In this document: piece after piece, positions 8,628-16,916 of the stretch | How the letters are laid out: each line of letters opens with the position of its first letter | Numbering within the stretch: position 1 is the first letter of the stretch | Source of the DNA: Paenibacillus sp. MMS20-IR301 | Lineage (GTDB): Bacteria > Bacillota > Bacilli > Paenibacillales > Paenibacillaceae | Assembly: GCF_032302195.1 (NCBI RefSeq) | Contig: NZ_CP135275.1 | Coordinates: 3,472,001 to 3,536,000 of the forward strand | Length of the DNA: 64,000 nt | Direction of reading: 5' to 3' | Made by a program: the position numbers and the translations under genes | Notes under the pieces: generated by a model | Database searches by the model: none | What the model saw: the letters and a program-made list of their open reading frames with translations, nothing else | Told to the model about the DNA's origin: nothing

Positions 8628-9281
8628 CTAGCCTTGAGCCCAGCCCTTCCGGTGGGCATAAATAGCCAGCTGGGTACGGTCATCGAGCTCGCACTTCATC
8701 AGCAGGTTGCTGACATGCGTCTTCACTGTCTTGATGCTGATATGCAGCTCTTCGCCGATATCCTTATTGGTTTTGCCCTCGGCGATCAGCAGCAGCACTT
8801 CCTTCTCCCGTTCGGTAAGGCCTGAGGAATCCCCCTGCACGGTCCGCTGGCGGATGCCGCGGGTTAATGCCTGCGAGACATCGCCGGTCATTACCGGCAT
8901 GCCGCGGTAGGCGCCCTGCAGCGCGTAAATCAGTTCTTCCGCCGAAACGGTTTTGAGCACATAGCTTACGGCGCCGGCCTCAATGGCATCCACTACCAGG
9001 TCATCCTCCAGGAAACTGGTGAGGATCACTATTTTGAGGCCGGGGAATTCGGCCAGCACCGCACGTGTCGTTTCTGCCCCGTTCATGACCGGCATCATCA
9101 GATCCATCAGCACGAGATCCGGCAGCGCCTCCTGCCCCAGCCCGCGCAGCATCGCCAGCGCTTCATGGCCGTTGGCCGCTTCACCGATCACCTCAAACAT
9201 CGGGTCCAGCATCAGATAGGTTTTGAGGCCCATCCGCACCATATCGTGATCATCTACAAGCAATACTCTAATGATACTCAT
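8628..9281 (-). CDS. liaR: LiaR-like NarL/FixJ response regulator
   Basis: Response regulator of the LiaFSR cell-envelope stress system. The 217-aa protein has a receiver domain (LVDDHDMVR, phosphoacceptor in VLMDLMMP, TSFLEDD, Lys in SYVLKTVSAEE) and a LuxR-type helix-turn-helix (LTEREKEVLLLIAEGKTNKDIGEEL). The start is the ATG at 9281 with GGGGGA upstream; the longer in-frame start at 9335 would run through the repeat leader. It is the last gene of the liaF-liaS-liaR operon, but separated from liaS by a 167-bp spacer made of a tandem structured repeat that ends at its ribosome binding site. Confidence 0.93.
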   Translation of the reverse strand: MSIIRVLLVDDHDMVRMGLKTYLMLDPMFEVIGEAANGHEALAMLRGLGQEALPDLVLMDLMMPVMNGAETTRAVLAEFPGLKIVILTSFLEDDLVVDAIEAGAVSYVLKTVSAEELIYALQGAYRGMPVMTGDVSQALTRGIRQRTVQGDSSGLTEREKEVLLLIAEGKTNKDIGEELHISIKTVKTHVSNLLMKCELDDRTQLAIYAHRKGWAQG

Positions 9282-9285
9282 GTTG

Positions 9286-9447
9286 CTTCCCCCTAAAGTT
9301 TTGATAGCATCTGCTTCCTGGCATCTTCTTCGCAAAACTCACTCCGGAAGCATACGCTAAAGTTTTGATAGCATCTGCATCCTGGCATCTTCTTCGCAAA
9401 ACTCACTCCGGAAGCATACGCTAAAGTTTTGATAGCATCTGCATCCT
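9286..9447 (-). repeat. 64-bp tandem repeat / structured leader of liaR
   Basis: Two full units (9293-9356 and 9357-9420) and a partial third (9421-9447) fill the liaS-liaR gap; the two full units are nearly identical. Read on the minus strand, the unit next to liaR has TAGCGTATGCTTCC pairing with GGAAGCAGATGCTA (13 of 14, one A-G mismatch), and AGTTTTG in the loop pairing with CAAAACT just after that stem, two bases before the Shine-Dalgarno. This would be an H-type pseudoknot. A related copy precedes metI at 24246-24325 and a short one lies at 61267-61320. Confidence 0.8.
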
Positions 9448-9448
9448 A

Positions 9449-10543
9449 TTATTCCTCATCCAAGTCTGTATCTGCGTCTGCACCGGTTTCAGGAGAACCG
9501 GAAACGGAATCAGCCGGCACCCGGCTGCCCTGCACAAACTTGGGAATATGTACGCGGATCGTCGTTCCCGCCCCCTTACGGCTGATAATTTCCACCTGGC
9601 CGCCGAGCTTTTCCGCACGTTCACGCATCGTGGTCAGACCGTAAGAGCCTTGCTTGTGCTGCACCTGCTCGAAGCCCTGCCCGTCGTCACTGATGCTTAG
9701 CACCACCTGCCGGGTGACTTCACGCAGCGACAGGCTGACCACCCGTGCTCCGGCATGCTTGACGATGTTCGCCATCGACTCCTGAATGATCAGGAACAGC
9801 TGATGCTCAATCGCTTCGGACAGCTCTCCCTGCAGCTCAAGCTCCTTTACCCCTTTAAGCCCGTTCTGGCGGCAGTAATCCGGGAACCATTTCTCCAGCG
9901 CCTCGAACAGATTCCTGCCCTCCAGCTCCACCGGCCGCAGCTGAGCAATCAGCGCGCGCATCTGCTTCTGTGCCATCTGGGACATACTGATCAGCTGGTC
10001 CATTACCGTCTGCCCATGCTCAGCACTCCGTTCAAGCACTTTAGGCAGCGAAGAGGCGGACATGTGAATGGCGAACAGCTGCTGGCTCACCGTATCATGC
10101 AGATCCCGGGCCATACGCCTCCGCTCTTCCAGTACCGCGCTTTCCGCTGCCTTTTCCTTCTCAATCACTTCCTGCTCGCCCAATTGCTGCAGAAGCTTCA
10201 TCTTCTTCTCAACCGTATCCATCATCACATTGAACTCATGGTAGACCCGGGCGAAGGACTGGTCATCACTCTCCGGCATCCGCACAGACAGATTGCCTTT
10301 GGCTACCTGCAGCATATTCAGATCCAGGTGGTCAATCCGCCGCTGAATCCGTTGTCCGGCAATGTAGCCGATAATGACAGTAAAGAGGATGATGCCCAGA
10401 CACAGATACAGCCACATTCTCGTATCCACCACCTGGATATAGCCCAGGCATGTCCCCGCATACATCAGCCCGGCAGTGACTCCCCCGCTAAGCAGAAAAT
10501 ACACCAGCAGCATCCATTTGGTATTGCTGAAGATCGTCCCCAT
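9449..10543 (-). CDS. liaS: LiaS-like sensor histidine kinase
   Basis: Kinase of the LiaFSR system, which responds to lipid II-binding antibiotics and envelope damage in relatives. The 364-aa protein has two membrane segments (about 10-30 and 42-64), a HAMP region, a HisKA_3 motif around ARDLHDTVSQQLFAI, and an ATPase domain (IQESMANIVKHA, SDDGQGF, YGLTTMRERAEKLGG). A short acidic tail follows. The ATG directly follows the liaF stop (TAAATG), so the two are translationally coupled. Confidence 0.93.
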   Translation of the reverse strand: MGTIFSNTKWMLLVYFLLSGGVTAGLMYAGTCLGYIQVVDTRMWLYLCLGIILFTVIIGYIAGQRIQRRIDHLDLNMLQVAKGNLSVRMPESDDQSFARVYHEFNVMMDTVEKKMKLLQQLGEQEVIEKEKAAESAVLEERRRMARDLHDTVSQQLFAIHMSASSLPKVLERSAEHGQTVMDQLISMSQMAQKQMRALIAQLRPVELEGRNLFEALEKWFPDYCRQNGLKGVKELELQGELSEAIEHQLFLIIQESMANIVKHAGARVVSLSLREVTRQVVLSISDDGQGFEQVQHKQGSYGLTTMRERAEKLGGQVEIISRKGAGTTIRVHIPKFVQGSRVPADSVSGSPETGADADTDLDEE

Positions 10544-11623
10544 TTAGCCCACCGTTTTAACTTTAATATCGCCGATGAAGGCACTGACGTTAATACGGAC
10601 TTTTTTGCCCGCTTCCTTATAGTAGGGTGTCTTGCACTGGACATTGCTCATGAACCCGCTGCGCGACTGCTCCAGCACCTGCATATCGCCGATGAACGAG
10701 CTGCCGGTGACCGACACCCCAAGATCCATATCATCCGGAATGTACACCTTAATATCCCCGACAAAAGCGGAAATGTTAATCTTCGTTTCACCGTAAGGAA
10801 TTTGCGCATTGGTCAAGTCCAGCACGGTGTCGCCGATAAACTGCGAAATATTCGTATGCTTTAATTGAAAATGCTCACGGCCCATATGCACATCACCGAT
10901 AAAAGCCGAGCGGTTCGTCGTTTCTTTATCATGCGCGGTATCCTGAAACTCCTCATGCCACTCTCCGTGCCGGCGGGCATGTCGTTCCTGACGCTCCTGG
11001 CGTCTGCGGTCATGCCGCTCCTGCTTCTCCTGCCAGCGGGCATCTGCAGAAGAATAATCCCCGGGGCCATCCTCAGCCCCTGCATCATCTTTGTGCAGAT
11101 AATCATTCCAGTTCCGCTCCCCGGAGCCCGAGGACTTGCCGAATTTCTGTTCAAACTGCTCATCCAGCGTGGACTCCAGCGGTGCAGGCGGCGGATCCAG
11201 CGGGCTGTTGCCTGGTCCGGGCGGATAGAAATTCGGCGGTGCAGGAGGCGCCGGAGGAACCGGAGGCGTATGGCTGCGCGGCTTGAAGATCACGGCCAGA
11301 CCGCCGCCGATCAGCATTACCGGAATCAGCAGTTTGAAGAAATCACCAGAAGAGAATTCGAACCAGTCCAGATTCCGTCCCAGGAAAAATACACCGATCG
11401 CCAGGAAGAAAAATCCGCCCAGCGTCGCAGAAAATCTCGAACGCTCATCATCCGGCGACAGAAAACGCTTAAGCCCCAGTGCAATCAGAATAACCGGCCA
11501 ATATGTGGATATCAGTGAACCCAGGCTGAAATCGGTGTAGCCCATCTGTCTGAGCAGAAACATGCCCCCGAGACCGATCAGAATCAGTCCGCCCAGCACC
11601 TGGCTGGTAAACCTTCGTTTCAT
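10544..11623 (-). CDS. liaF: LiaF-like membrane protein
   Basis: In Bacillus, LiaF is the membrane inhibitor of LiaRS signalling. The 359-aa protein has four hydrophobic segments in the first ~105 residues, a Pro-rich linker (about 115-160), a highly charged Arg/Glu/His segment (about 190-225), then the C-terminal LiaF domain with four repeats of the SAFIGD/SQFIGD type (beta-helical, also found in DUF1707/toast-rack proteins). The start is the ATG at 11623 with AAGGAGGAAGG upstream. First gene of the operon. Confidence 0.9.
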   Translation of the reverse strand: MKRRFTSQVLGGLILIGLGGMFLLRQMGYTDFSLGSLISTYWPVILIALGLKRFLSPDDERSRFSATLGGFFFLAIGVFFLGRNLDWFEFSSGDFFKLLIPVMLIGGGLAVIFKPRSHTPPVPPAPPAPPNFYPPGPGNSPLDPPPAPLESTLDEQFEQKFGKSSGSGERNWNDYLHKDDAGAEDGPGDYSSADARWQEKQERHDRRRQERQERHARRHGEWHEEFQDTAHDKETTNRSAFIGDVHMGREHFQLKHTNISQFIGDTVLDLTNAQIPYGETKINISAFVGDIKVYIPDDMDLGVSVTGSSFIGDMQVLEQSRSGFMSNVQCKTPYYKEAGKKVRINVSAFIGDIKVKTVG

Positions 11624-11779
11624 ATGTCCTTCCTCCTTGTAAATGATGTGAACTTGCTTCTTCACGCTTATAGACTTAGTCTACAACAAGATAGCTGTGC
11701 CGGACAGCGGCGTGAGAAGGAAACAGGCCTCGGTCCCGGGACCGATATGTATGGGATATTAAGGGAATTGTTCCCACAT

Positions 11780-11828
11780 AAAAAAGCTGTCCTCCAGCCC
11801 GTATTTGGACCTGAGAGGACAGCTTTCT
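11780..11828 (-). terminator. Terminator after the 45-aa gene
   Basis: AAAGCTGTCCTC (11783-11794) and GAGGACAGCTTT (11815-11826); a T run follows on the minus strand. Confidence 0.85.
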
Positions 11829-11858
11829 TAACAAAATTCCGGTATCACAGCACTACTG

Positions 11859-11996
11859 TTACTGCTGCGGTTTTTGTACCGGTTTGGAGAACGTGCTGCT
11901 CTTAGTAGTTGCACCGTCGTTCTCAACGGCAAACTCAGCATTGTATTTTTCATTTGGTGTTTTATAGTTTTCCTGAACCTTTGGTTTTTTAGCCAC
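11859..11996 (-). CDS. 45-aa small hydrophilic protein, unknown
   Basis: A short gene with a GTG start, GGGAGGTG 8 nt upstream, and a strong terminator 30 bp after the stop, so it is very probably expressed. The product is hydrophilic, Lys/Asn/Gln-rich, has no Cys or membrane segment, and begins VAKKPKVQENYKTP. The middle reads NAEFAVENDG, which resembles the EFA cleavage region of gamma-type small acid-soluble spore proteins. That likeness is short and suggestive only; the family is not certain. Confidence 0.7.
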   Translation of the reverse strand: MAKKPKVQENYKTPNEKYNAEFAVENDGATTKSSTFSKPVQKPQQ

Positions 11997-12129
11997 GGAA
12001 TTGTTCACCTCCCTTATTATCAAGAAAGGCAAGTCGCTTGCCTCAGTCGATATTATGGGAAATGCCGTGCCGTCTTATGCATGCTTAAGTGAAAAAAAAA
12101 TCAAACCTCCGGAAAAGCTGCCCGGTGCT

Positions 12130-12891
12130 CTAAATAACCTCGTCCAGCAGGTCTTGCGGCACTCCATTATAGGTCTGAATGGCCTGGCTAAGATTCTTCA
12201 GCATGCTCTCCGTACATTTTCCGGTGCCGCGTTTGATCAGATGAACAACCACGGTCTTCTTGCCCCATTCCTTATACACCTGCTTGGTAGTGCTGAAATA
12301 TAAGTCGATCTTACGTCCTTTAATTGCTGAACCTGTATCAGCGACAACAGCATAGCCATAACCCGGTATATATAAAATACTTCCCAAAGGCAGAACTTTC
12401 GGGTCTGCAGCAATGGTCGACACCGTGTTCTTATCCCGGCGCACCTTGACACCCGAATACGTGATTCCATACTGCGGATGCTTCGCAGTCTTGCCTGTGG
12501 ACTCGTAGCCGGCTGTGTACCCGGTCGCGGTTACTTTCATTGAAGTGATGATCTGCTCCGGCGCAGGTGCGGCTACCGGTACTGTGACCGGCTGCTTGGC
12601 TGCAGCTTTGGCTTTAGGTTTGACTGCCGGTGCCTCAGTTGGCTTAGGAGCCTTGAAGACTTCCGGCTGCCTTACTCTTGAAGAACCCCCCAGCAGAGAT
12701 GCTGAACTGGTGTACTGACGCTGAACCTTTAACTTCGCGCTGTCTGCACTAAGCTGCCTTGCCGTGTCTTCCGCCGCTCTCGCCTGAGCTGACTTGTGCG
12801 TGTAATCCGGGTAGATCCCGGCCGCTGTCAGCAGCAGAATGATTGTGACGAAGAGACACCAAAACCTCTGGTATAAGCCCATTTTGTTCAT
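12130..12891 (-). CDS. 3D-domain cell-wall protein (probable lytic transglycosylase-like)
   Basis: Secreted or membrane-anchored protein of the YocH/YuiC/Rpf-like group acting on peptidoglycan. The 253-aa protein has an N-terminal hydrophobic segment (about 10-27), a Pro/Ala/Lys-rich spacer (about 75-110), and a C-terminal 3D domain of double-psi barrel fold. The three signature aspartates are visible in [21 protein letters not shown] and [14 protein letters not shown] opens the domain. There are no LysM or G5 domains. GGAGG lies 8 nt before the ATG. Confidence 0.88.
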   Translation of the reverse strand: MNKMGLYQRFWCLFVTIILLLTAAGIYPDYTHKSAQARAAEDTARQLSADSAKLKVQRQYTSSASLLGGSSRVRQPEVFKAPKPTEAPAVKPKAKAAAKQPVTVPVAAPAPEQIITSMKVTATGYTAGYESTGKTAKHPQYGITYSGVKVRRDKNTVSTIAADPKVLPLGSILYIPGYGYAVVADTGSAIKGRKIDLYFSTTKQVYKEWGKKTVVVHLIKRGTGKCTESMLKNLSQAIQTYNGVPQDLLDEVI

Positions 12892-12943
12892 TAGTTAAAC
12901 CTCCCCCTATTAGCGAAGGTTTCCCGTTTCACAAAATTTTATA

Positions 12944-12970
12944 CATGAAACCTGATAAATCAGGCTTCAT
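12944..12970 (-). terminator. Probable terminator of thrS
   Basis: ATGAAGCCTGA-TTTA-TCAGGTTTCAT forms a hairpin (one G-T pair) on the minus strand about 130 bp past the thrS stop; the following tract is only weakly T-rich. Confidence 0.5.
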
Positions 12971-13099
12971 GGGGCTTATAACAGAGGTTGCATGGAGCTG
13001 CTCCGGTTACGATTCAGGCCTGAGTTTCCCCCACAAAGTGAGGCTTTGGCTCCGAGGCTGATTCAGGTACTTTGCGGGGACCCCGAAATCTTAAACTGG

Positions 13100-15037
13100 C
13101 TAGATTACGCGGCCGGAAATTTCCTGTACAAGGGTTCCGATTACTTCCTGCAGCGGCTTAGCACCGATGTCGCCTTCCCCGCGCTTACGGACGGATACGC
13201 TGCCGGCATTCATTTCATTCTCGCCGACAACGAACATATACGGCAGTTTTTCCAGCTGGGCTTCACGGATTTTGTAGCCCATCTTCTCATTGCGCAGATC
13301 GACTTCAGCCCGGATGCCGTGCTTCAGCAGTTGAGCTTCTACATCCTTGGCATAATCATCAAACGCAGAGGAAACCGGGATGATCTTCACCTGCTGCGGC
13401 GACAGCCACAGCGGCAGTGATCCGGCAAAGTTCTCCAGCAGGAACGCTACGAAACGTTCCATTGTGCCGAGAATTCCGCGGTGCAGGACAACCGGGCGAT
13501 GTTTGTTGCCGTCATCACCGACATACTCCAGCTCAAAGCGCTCAGGCAGCAGGAAGTCGATCTGGACAGTAGACAGTGTCTCTTCCTTACCCAGTACAGT
13601 CTTGATCTGGACATCCAGCTTCGGACCATAGAAGGCTGCTTCTCCCTCAGCTTCATAGAACGGCAGACCGGCTTCTTCGACAACCTCGCGCAGCATGCGC
13701 TGTGCAGTCTCCCACATTTCATCATTGGCATAATATTTCTCAGTATCCTTAGGATCCCGGTAGGACAGGCGGAAACGGTAATCCTCGATACCGAAGTCGC
13801 TATATACCTGCTTAATCAGCTCAAGCACGCGGATGAACTCGCTCTTGATCTGGTCCAGACGGCAGAAGATATGCGAGTCATTCAGGGTCATCGAACGCAC
13901 GCGGTGCAGCCCTGTGAGTGCTCCGGACATTTCATAACGGTGCTGGATACCGAGCTCGGCGATACGGATCGGCAGATCACGGTAGCTGTGCATCGAGCTC
14001 TTGTAGATCATCATGTGATGCGGGCAGTTCATCGGACGGAGCACAAATTCTTCGTTATCAATTGTCATCTTAGGGAACATATCTTCCTGATAATGCTCCC
14101 AGTGACCTGAAGTTTTGTACAGCTCGACATTACCGAGCACCGGAGTATAGACATGCTGATATCCGAGGCTGGCTTCCAGGTCTACAATGTAACGCTCGAG
14201 AATACTGCGCAGCTTGGCACCCTTCGGCAGCCAGATCGGCAGTCCTTGTCCAACCAGCTGGTTGAACGTGAAGATTTCCAGCTCTTTACCCAGCTTCCGG
14301 TGGTCGCGCTTCTTCGCTTCCTCCAAGAGGCGCAGATGTTCATCCAGCTGGGCCTTCTTGATCCAGGCAGTACCGTATACACGCTGCAGCATCTTATTCT
14401 TGCTGTCTCCGCGCCAGTAAGCTCCTGCGACGTTCATCAGCTTGAATACTTTGATTTTGGAAGTTGAAGGAACATGGGGACCGCGGCAGAGATCGAAGAA
14501 TTCACCCTGCTCGTAGATCGAAATTACGCTCTCTTCCGGCAGAGCCTCAATCAGCTCAAGCTTGTAAGGATCACCCAGCTCCCCGAAAATTTCCAGAGCC
14601 TCCTTGCGGCTTACCTCTTTGCGCACAATCGGCAGGTTCTCATTAATGATGCGCTCCATTTCCTTCTCGATCTTCAGCAGATCCTCCGGATTCAGCGGAT
14701 GCTCCAGATCCATATCATAATAGAAGCCGTCCTCGATTACCGGACCTACACCCAGCTTCACTTCCTTCGCTCCGAACAGGCGTCTTGCTGCCTGGGCCAT
14801 CAGATGGGCAGTGCTGTGGCGCATCACTTCCAGACCTTCCGGAGAATCGAGAGTCACAATCTCAATCAGCGCACCTTCTTCAAGCGGAGTTGAGAGGTCC
14901 ACAACAATTCCATTAAGTTTACCTGCAGCGGCATTCTTGCGCAGCCCGCTGCTGATGGAAGCGGCCACATCGTCGATGCTGCTGCCATCCGCGTATTCCC
15001 GGACCGATCCGTCCGGAAGTTTGATATTTACTGACAT
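13100..15037 (-). CDS. thrS: Threonyl-tRNA synthetase
   Basis: Class II aminoacyl-tRNA synthetase charging tRNA-Thr. The 645-aa protein has the full bacterial layout: TGS domain (about 1-62), editing domain with [10 protein letters not shown] and the Cys/His of MNVAGAYW region, catalytic core with class II motifs ([11 protein letters not shown] with zinc-binding Cys, [29 protein letters not shown]), and the anticodon-binding domain from about 540. The start is the ATG at 15037 ([10 protein letters not shown]) with AGGAGG upstream; upstream in-frame codons belong to the T-box leader. Confidence 0.97.
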   Translation of the reverse strand: MSVNIKLPDGSVREYADGSSIDDVAASISSGLRKNAAAGKLNGIVVDLSTPLEEGALIEIVTLDSPEGLEVMRHSTAHLMAQAARRLFGAKEVKLGVGPVIEDGFYYDMDLEHPLNPEDLLKIEKEMERIINENLPIVRKEVSRKEALEIFGELGDPYKLELIEALPEESVISIYEQGEFFDLCRGPHVPSTSKIKVFKLMNVAGAYWRGDSKNKMLQRVYGTAWIKKAQLDEHLRLLEEAKKRDHRKLGKELEIFTFNQLVGQGLPIWLPKGAKLRSILERYIVDLEASLGYQHVYTPVLGNVELYKTSGHWEHYQEDMFPKMTIDNEEFVLRPMNCPHHMMIYKSSMHSYRDLPIRIAELGIQHRYEMSGALTGLHRVRSMTLNDSHIFCRLDQIKSEFIRVLELIKQVYSDFGIEDYRFRLSYRDPKDTEKYYANDEMWETAQRMLREVVEEAGLPFYEAEGEAAFYGPKLDVQIKTVLGKEETLSTVQIDFLLPERFELEYVGDDGNKHRPVVLHRGILGTMERFVAFLLENFAGSLPLWLSPQQVKIIPVSSAFDDYAKDVEAQLLKHGIRAEVDLRNEKMGYKIREAQLEKLPYMFVVGENEMNAGSVSVRKRGEGDIGAKPLQEVIGTLVQEISGRVI

Positions 15038-15062
15038 TTTTCTTCCTCCTAAAAGTTTGTGC

Positions 15063-15320
15063 ACACAAAAAACACCCGTCCCGCAAAGGGACGAGTGATT
15101 ACACCCGTGGTTCCACCCAAATTCGATTCGTCCGTTAAGACAAGAATCCTTCGTCAGCATGGAGATAACGGCCATGAACCGGCGGCTCTTACTATCCCTG
15201 TACAAAGGGAGTTTCATAACCGCAGCTACAAAGGGGTAAATCGAAAGCCGGTACCGGAGGAAATTGCAGCCTGAAGTTTCCTCTCTCTGAAGCGGTCCAG
15301 AGCCTTGATCCATTTCTTTG
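15063..15320 (-). promoter_or_regulatory. T-box leader of thrS (threonine)
   Basis: Minus strand: the T-box core GGGTGGAACCACGGGT occupies 15103-15118, followed by the terminator hairpin CACTCGTCCC/GGGACGGGTG (15069-15093) and TTTTTT. In the stem I region GGTACCGG near 15252-15262 offers ACC, a threonine codon, as specifier. Uncharged tRNA-Thr would stabilise the antiterminator and allow thrS transcription. Confidence 0.93.
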
Positions 15321-15402
15321 TCGAAGCTGATAACTTGAATTACGGTAATTATAAATCGCAGCTTATCTTCCGTCAAGGGGGAGGAGCGTTGCCCTTACAG
15401 GC

Positions 15403-15579
15403 TTATTCCTCATCTTCCCGGCGTTTCTTACCCGGCAAGCGGCCTGCACGCTTCAAAGATTCACGCAGCAAGTATTCAATATGTCCGTTAACGCTGCGAA
15501 ATTCTTCTCCCGCCCAACGCTCCAGTGCTTCGTGCAGCTCGGGATCGATCCGCAGCGGAAAGCTTTTTTTGGCCGCCAT
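15403..15579 (-). CDS. Arc-like ribbon-helix-helix protein, 58 aa
   Basis: Small DNA-binding protein. The sequence runs [19 protein letters not shown], the typical beta-strand and first helix of the Arc/MetJ/CopG fold, followed by [15 protein letters not shown], the second helix, and a basic tail. It starts 12 bp after the stop of the SPFH gene on the same strand and is too short for usual ORF calling. Its likely job is to regulate its own operon with the SPFH gene; a palindrome over the promoter at 16460-16478 is a candidate operator. Confidence 0.85.
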   Translation of the reverse strand: MAAKKSFPLRIDPELHEALERWAGEEFRSVNGHIEYLLRESLKRAGRLPGKKRREDEE

Positions 15580-15590
15580 GATGAACCGCC

Positions 15591-16433
15591 TTAGTACAAC
15601 GAGCCGGCGTTAATGACCGGGCTCGCGCCGCGCTCCGACACAATCGCTACCATCAGATTGTTGATCATCGCCGCTTTGCGTTCTTCATCCAGCTCTACTA
15701 CACCGTTCTCTTTAAGCTGGCGGATCGCCATATCTACCATGCCAACGGCACCCTCAACAATGATCTGGCGGGCGGACAGAATGGCCGAAGCCTGCTGGCG
15801 CTGCAGCATCGTGCTGGCGATTTCAGTAGAGTAGGCCAGATGGGTTAGCCGTGCCTCAATAACCTCCACCCCGGACAAGGACAAGCGCTCCTGCAGCTCG
15901 GAAGCCAGCTCCTTGGCAATCTCATCGGCATTAGCCCGCAGGGACATGCCGGTCTCATTGAAATTATCGTAAGGGTATTTGCTGGCTACATGGCGTAGTG
16001 CTGTTTCACTCTGGATTTCGACGAAAGCCATATATTTATCTACATCAAACAGGGCTTTGGCTGAATTAATAACCTTGAAGACAATTACCGCAGCAATCTC
16101 AATCGGATTACCCTCCACATCATTAACCTTCAGCTTCACGCTGTTGAAGTTGCGGACCCTCAGCGAGACCGTCTTGCGGATACTGAACGGAATGACGGCA
16201 AACAGCCCGCTGGCGGCAATGGTGCCGACATATTGGCCGAAAAAGGTCACCACCACTGACTTATTAGGCTGGACAACGGTAATACTTGTGCAGAGAATGC
16301 CTGCTAACACAAACAGAGTAACCGGTACTGCCACATATTCCTGAACCGCACCATAAATTCCTCCCGCAATACAAATGGCAATCAGGGCTACGACCCAGAA
16401 TCCGCTGACAGGATGCAACACTTTCTCCTTCAT
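15591..16433 (-). CDS. SPFH/Band 7 (stomatin-prohibitin) membrane protein
   Basis: The 280-aa protein has two hydrophobic segments (about 10-30 and 34-54) and an SPFH domain from about 57 to 230 ([44 protein letters not shown]). Family members scaffold membrane microdomains and often bind proteases or other partners; no substrate can be named here. The start has GGAGGTG upstream. It forms a two-gene unit with the Arc-like gene. SPFH genes followed by a small RHH gene recur in Gram-positive genomes as I recall, so this is likely a conserved pair. Confidence 0.85.
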   Translation of the reverse strand: MKEKVLHPVSGFWVVALIAICIAGGIYGAVQEYVAVPVTLFVLAGILCTSITVVQPNKSVVVTFFGQYVGTIAASGLFAVIPFSIRKTVSLRVRNFNSVKLKVNDVEGNPIEIAAVIVFKVINSAKALFDVDKYMAFVEIQSETALRHVASKYPYDNFNETGMSLRANADEIAKELASELQERLSLSGVEVIEARLTHLAYSTEIASTMLQRQQASAILSARQIIVEGAVGMVDMAIRQLKENGVVELDEERKAAMINNLMVAIVSERGASPVINAGSLY

Positions 16434-16459
16434 AAAAGCACCTCCATAAGATATGTATT

Positions 16460-16478
16460 TGATATAATTATGATATCA
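16460..16478. promoter_or_regulatory. Palindrome over the SPFH promoter region
   Basis: TGATAT-N7-ATATCA, 27 bp before the SPFH start codon and overlapping AT-rich -10-like sequence. Possible operator for the Arc-like protein; inference from position and symmetry only. Confidence 0.4.
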
Positions 16479-16588
16479 CTTTTGGATGCAACTGTAAACT
16501 ATGTTCGCTGTAAAATATCACTGCAACCCTGCATCCATTCTCATATAATACAGCTAAGAAAATATCAAAATTGAAGGAAGTGTTACTA

Positions 16589-16771
16589 GTGAGTGTAAAA
16601 GACCAGGTATTTGAGATCATTAAGGCTTCAGCAACACCTGTTACTGCCGGTGAGGTAGAGAAGCTCTCCGGACTGGAGCGCAAAGCCGTCGATAAAGCGT
16701 TCACCGAGCTGAAGAAAGACAACGCGATTGTTTCCCCGGTCCGCTGCAAATGGGAAGCTGCCGTCAAGTAA
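16589..16771 (+). CDS. Small winged-helix protein, 60 aa
   Basis: The protein (VSVKDQVFEIIKASATP start) reads as one winged helix-turn-helix: helix 1 KDQVFEIIKA, helix 2 TAGEVEKLSG, recognition helix RKAVDKAFTELKKDN, wing IVSPVRCKWEA. Similar small domains occur in MarR/DprA-like regulators. GTG at 16589 is preferred, with AAGGAAG 7 nt upstream; the TTG at 16571 has no ribosome binding site. It is alone on the plus strand, convergent with the SLH phosphoesterase gene. Target unknown. Confidence 0.75.
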   Translation: MSVKDQVFEIIKASATPVTAGEVEKLSGLERKAVDKAFTELKKDNAIVSPVRCKWEAAVK

Positions 16772-16857
16772 CTGGGCCCTGCTGCCCCGGGCCGGACAAG
16801 CCCCGTAGCTTGAGCAGTTATTCGAGTGCCTGACGAGTGCAGGTACAGTCTATAAGC

Positions 16858-16896
16858 GAAAGAGCCCGTGCACAATGTGCACGGGCTCTTCTTTGT
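16858..16896. terminator. Bidirectional terminator
   Basis: Perfect 14-bp stem AAGAGCCCGTGCAC / GTGCACGGGCTCTT with a 3-nt loop, T-rich on both sides, between the convergent winged-helix and SLH phosphoesterase genes. Confidence 0.9.
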
Positions 16897-16916
16897 TCGG
16901 TATATCTAGTTTAAAT

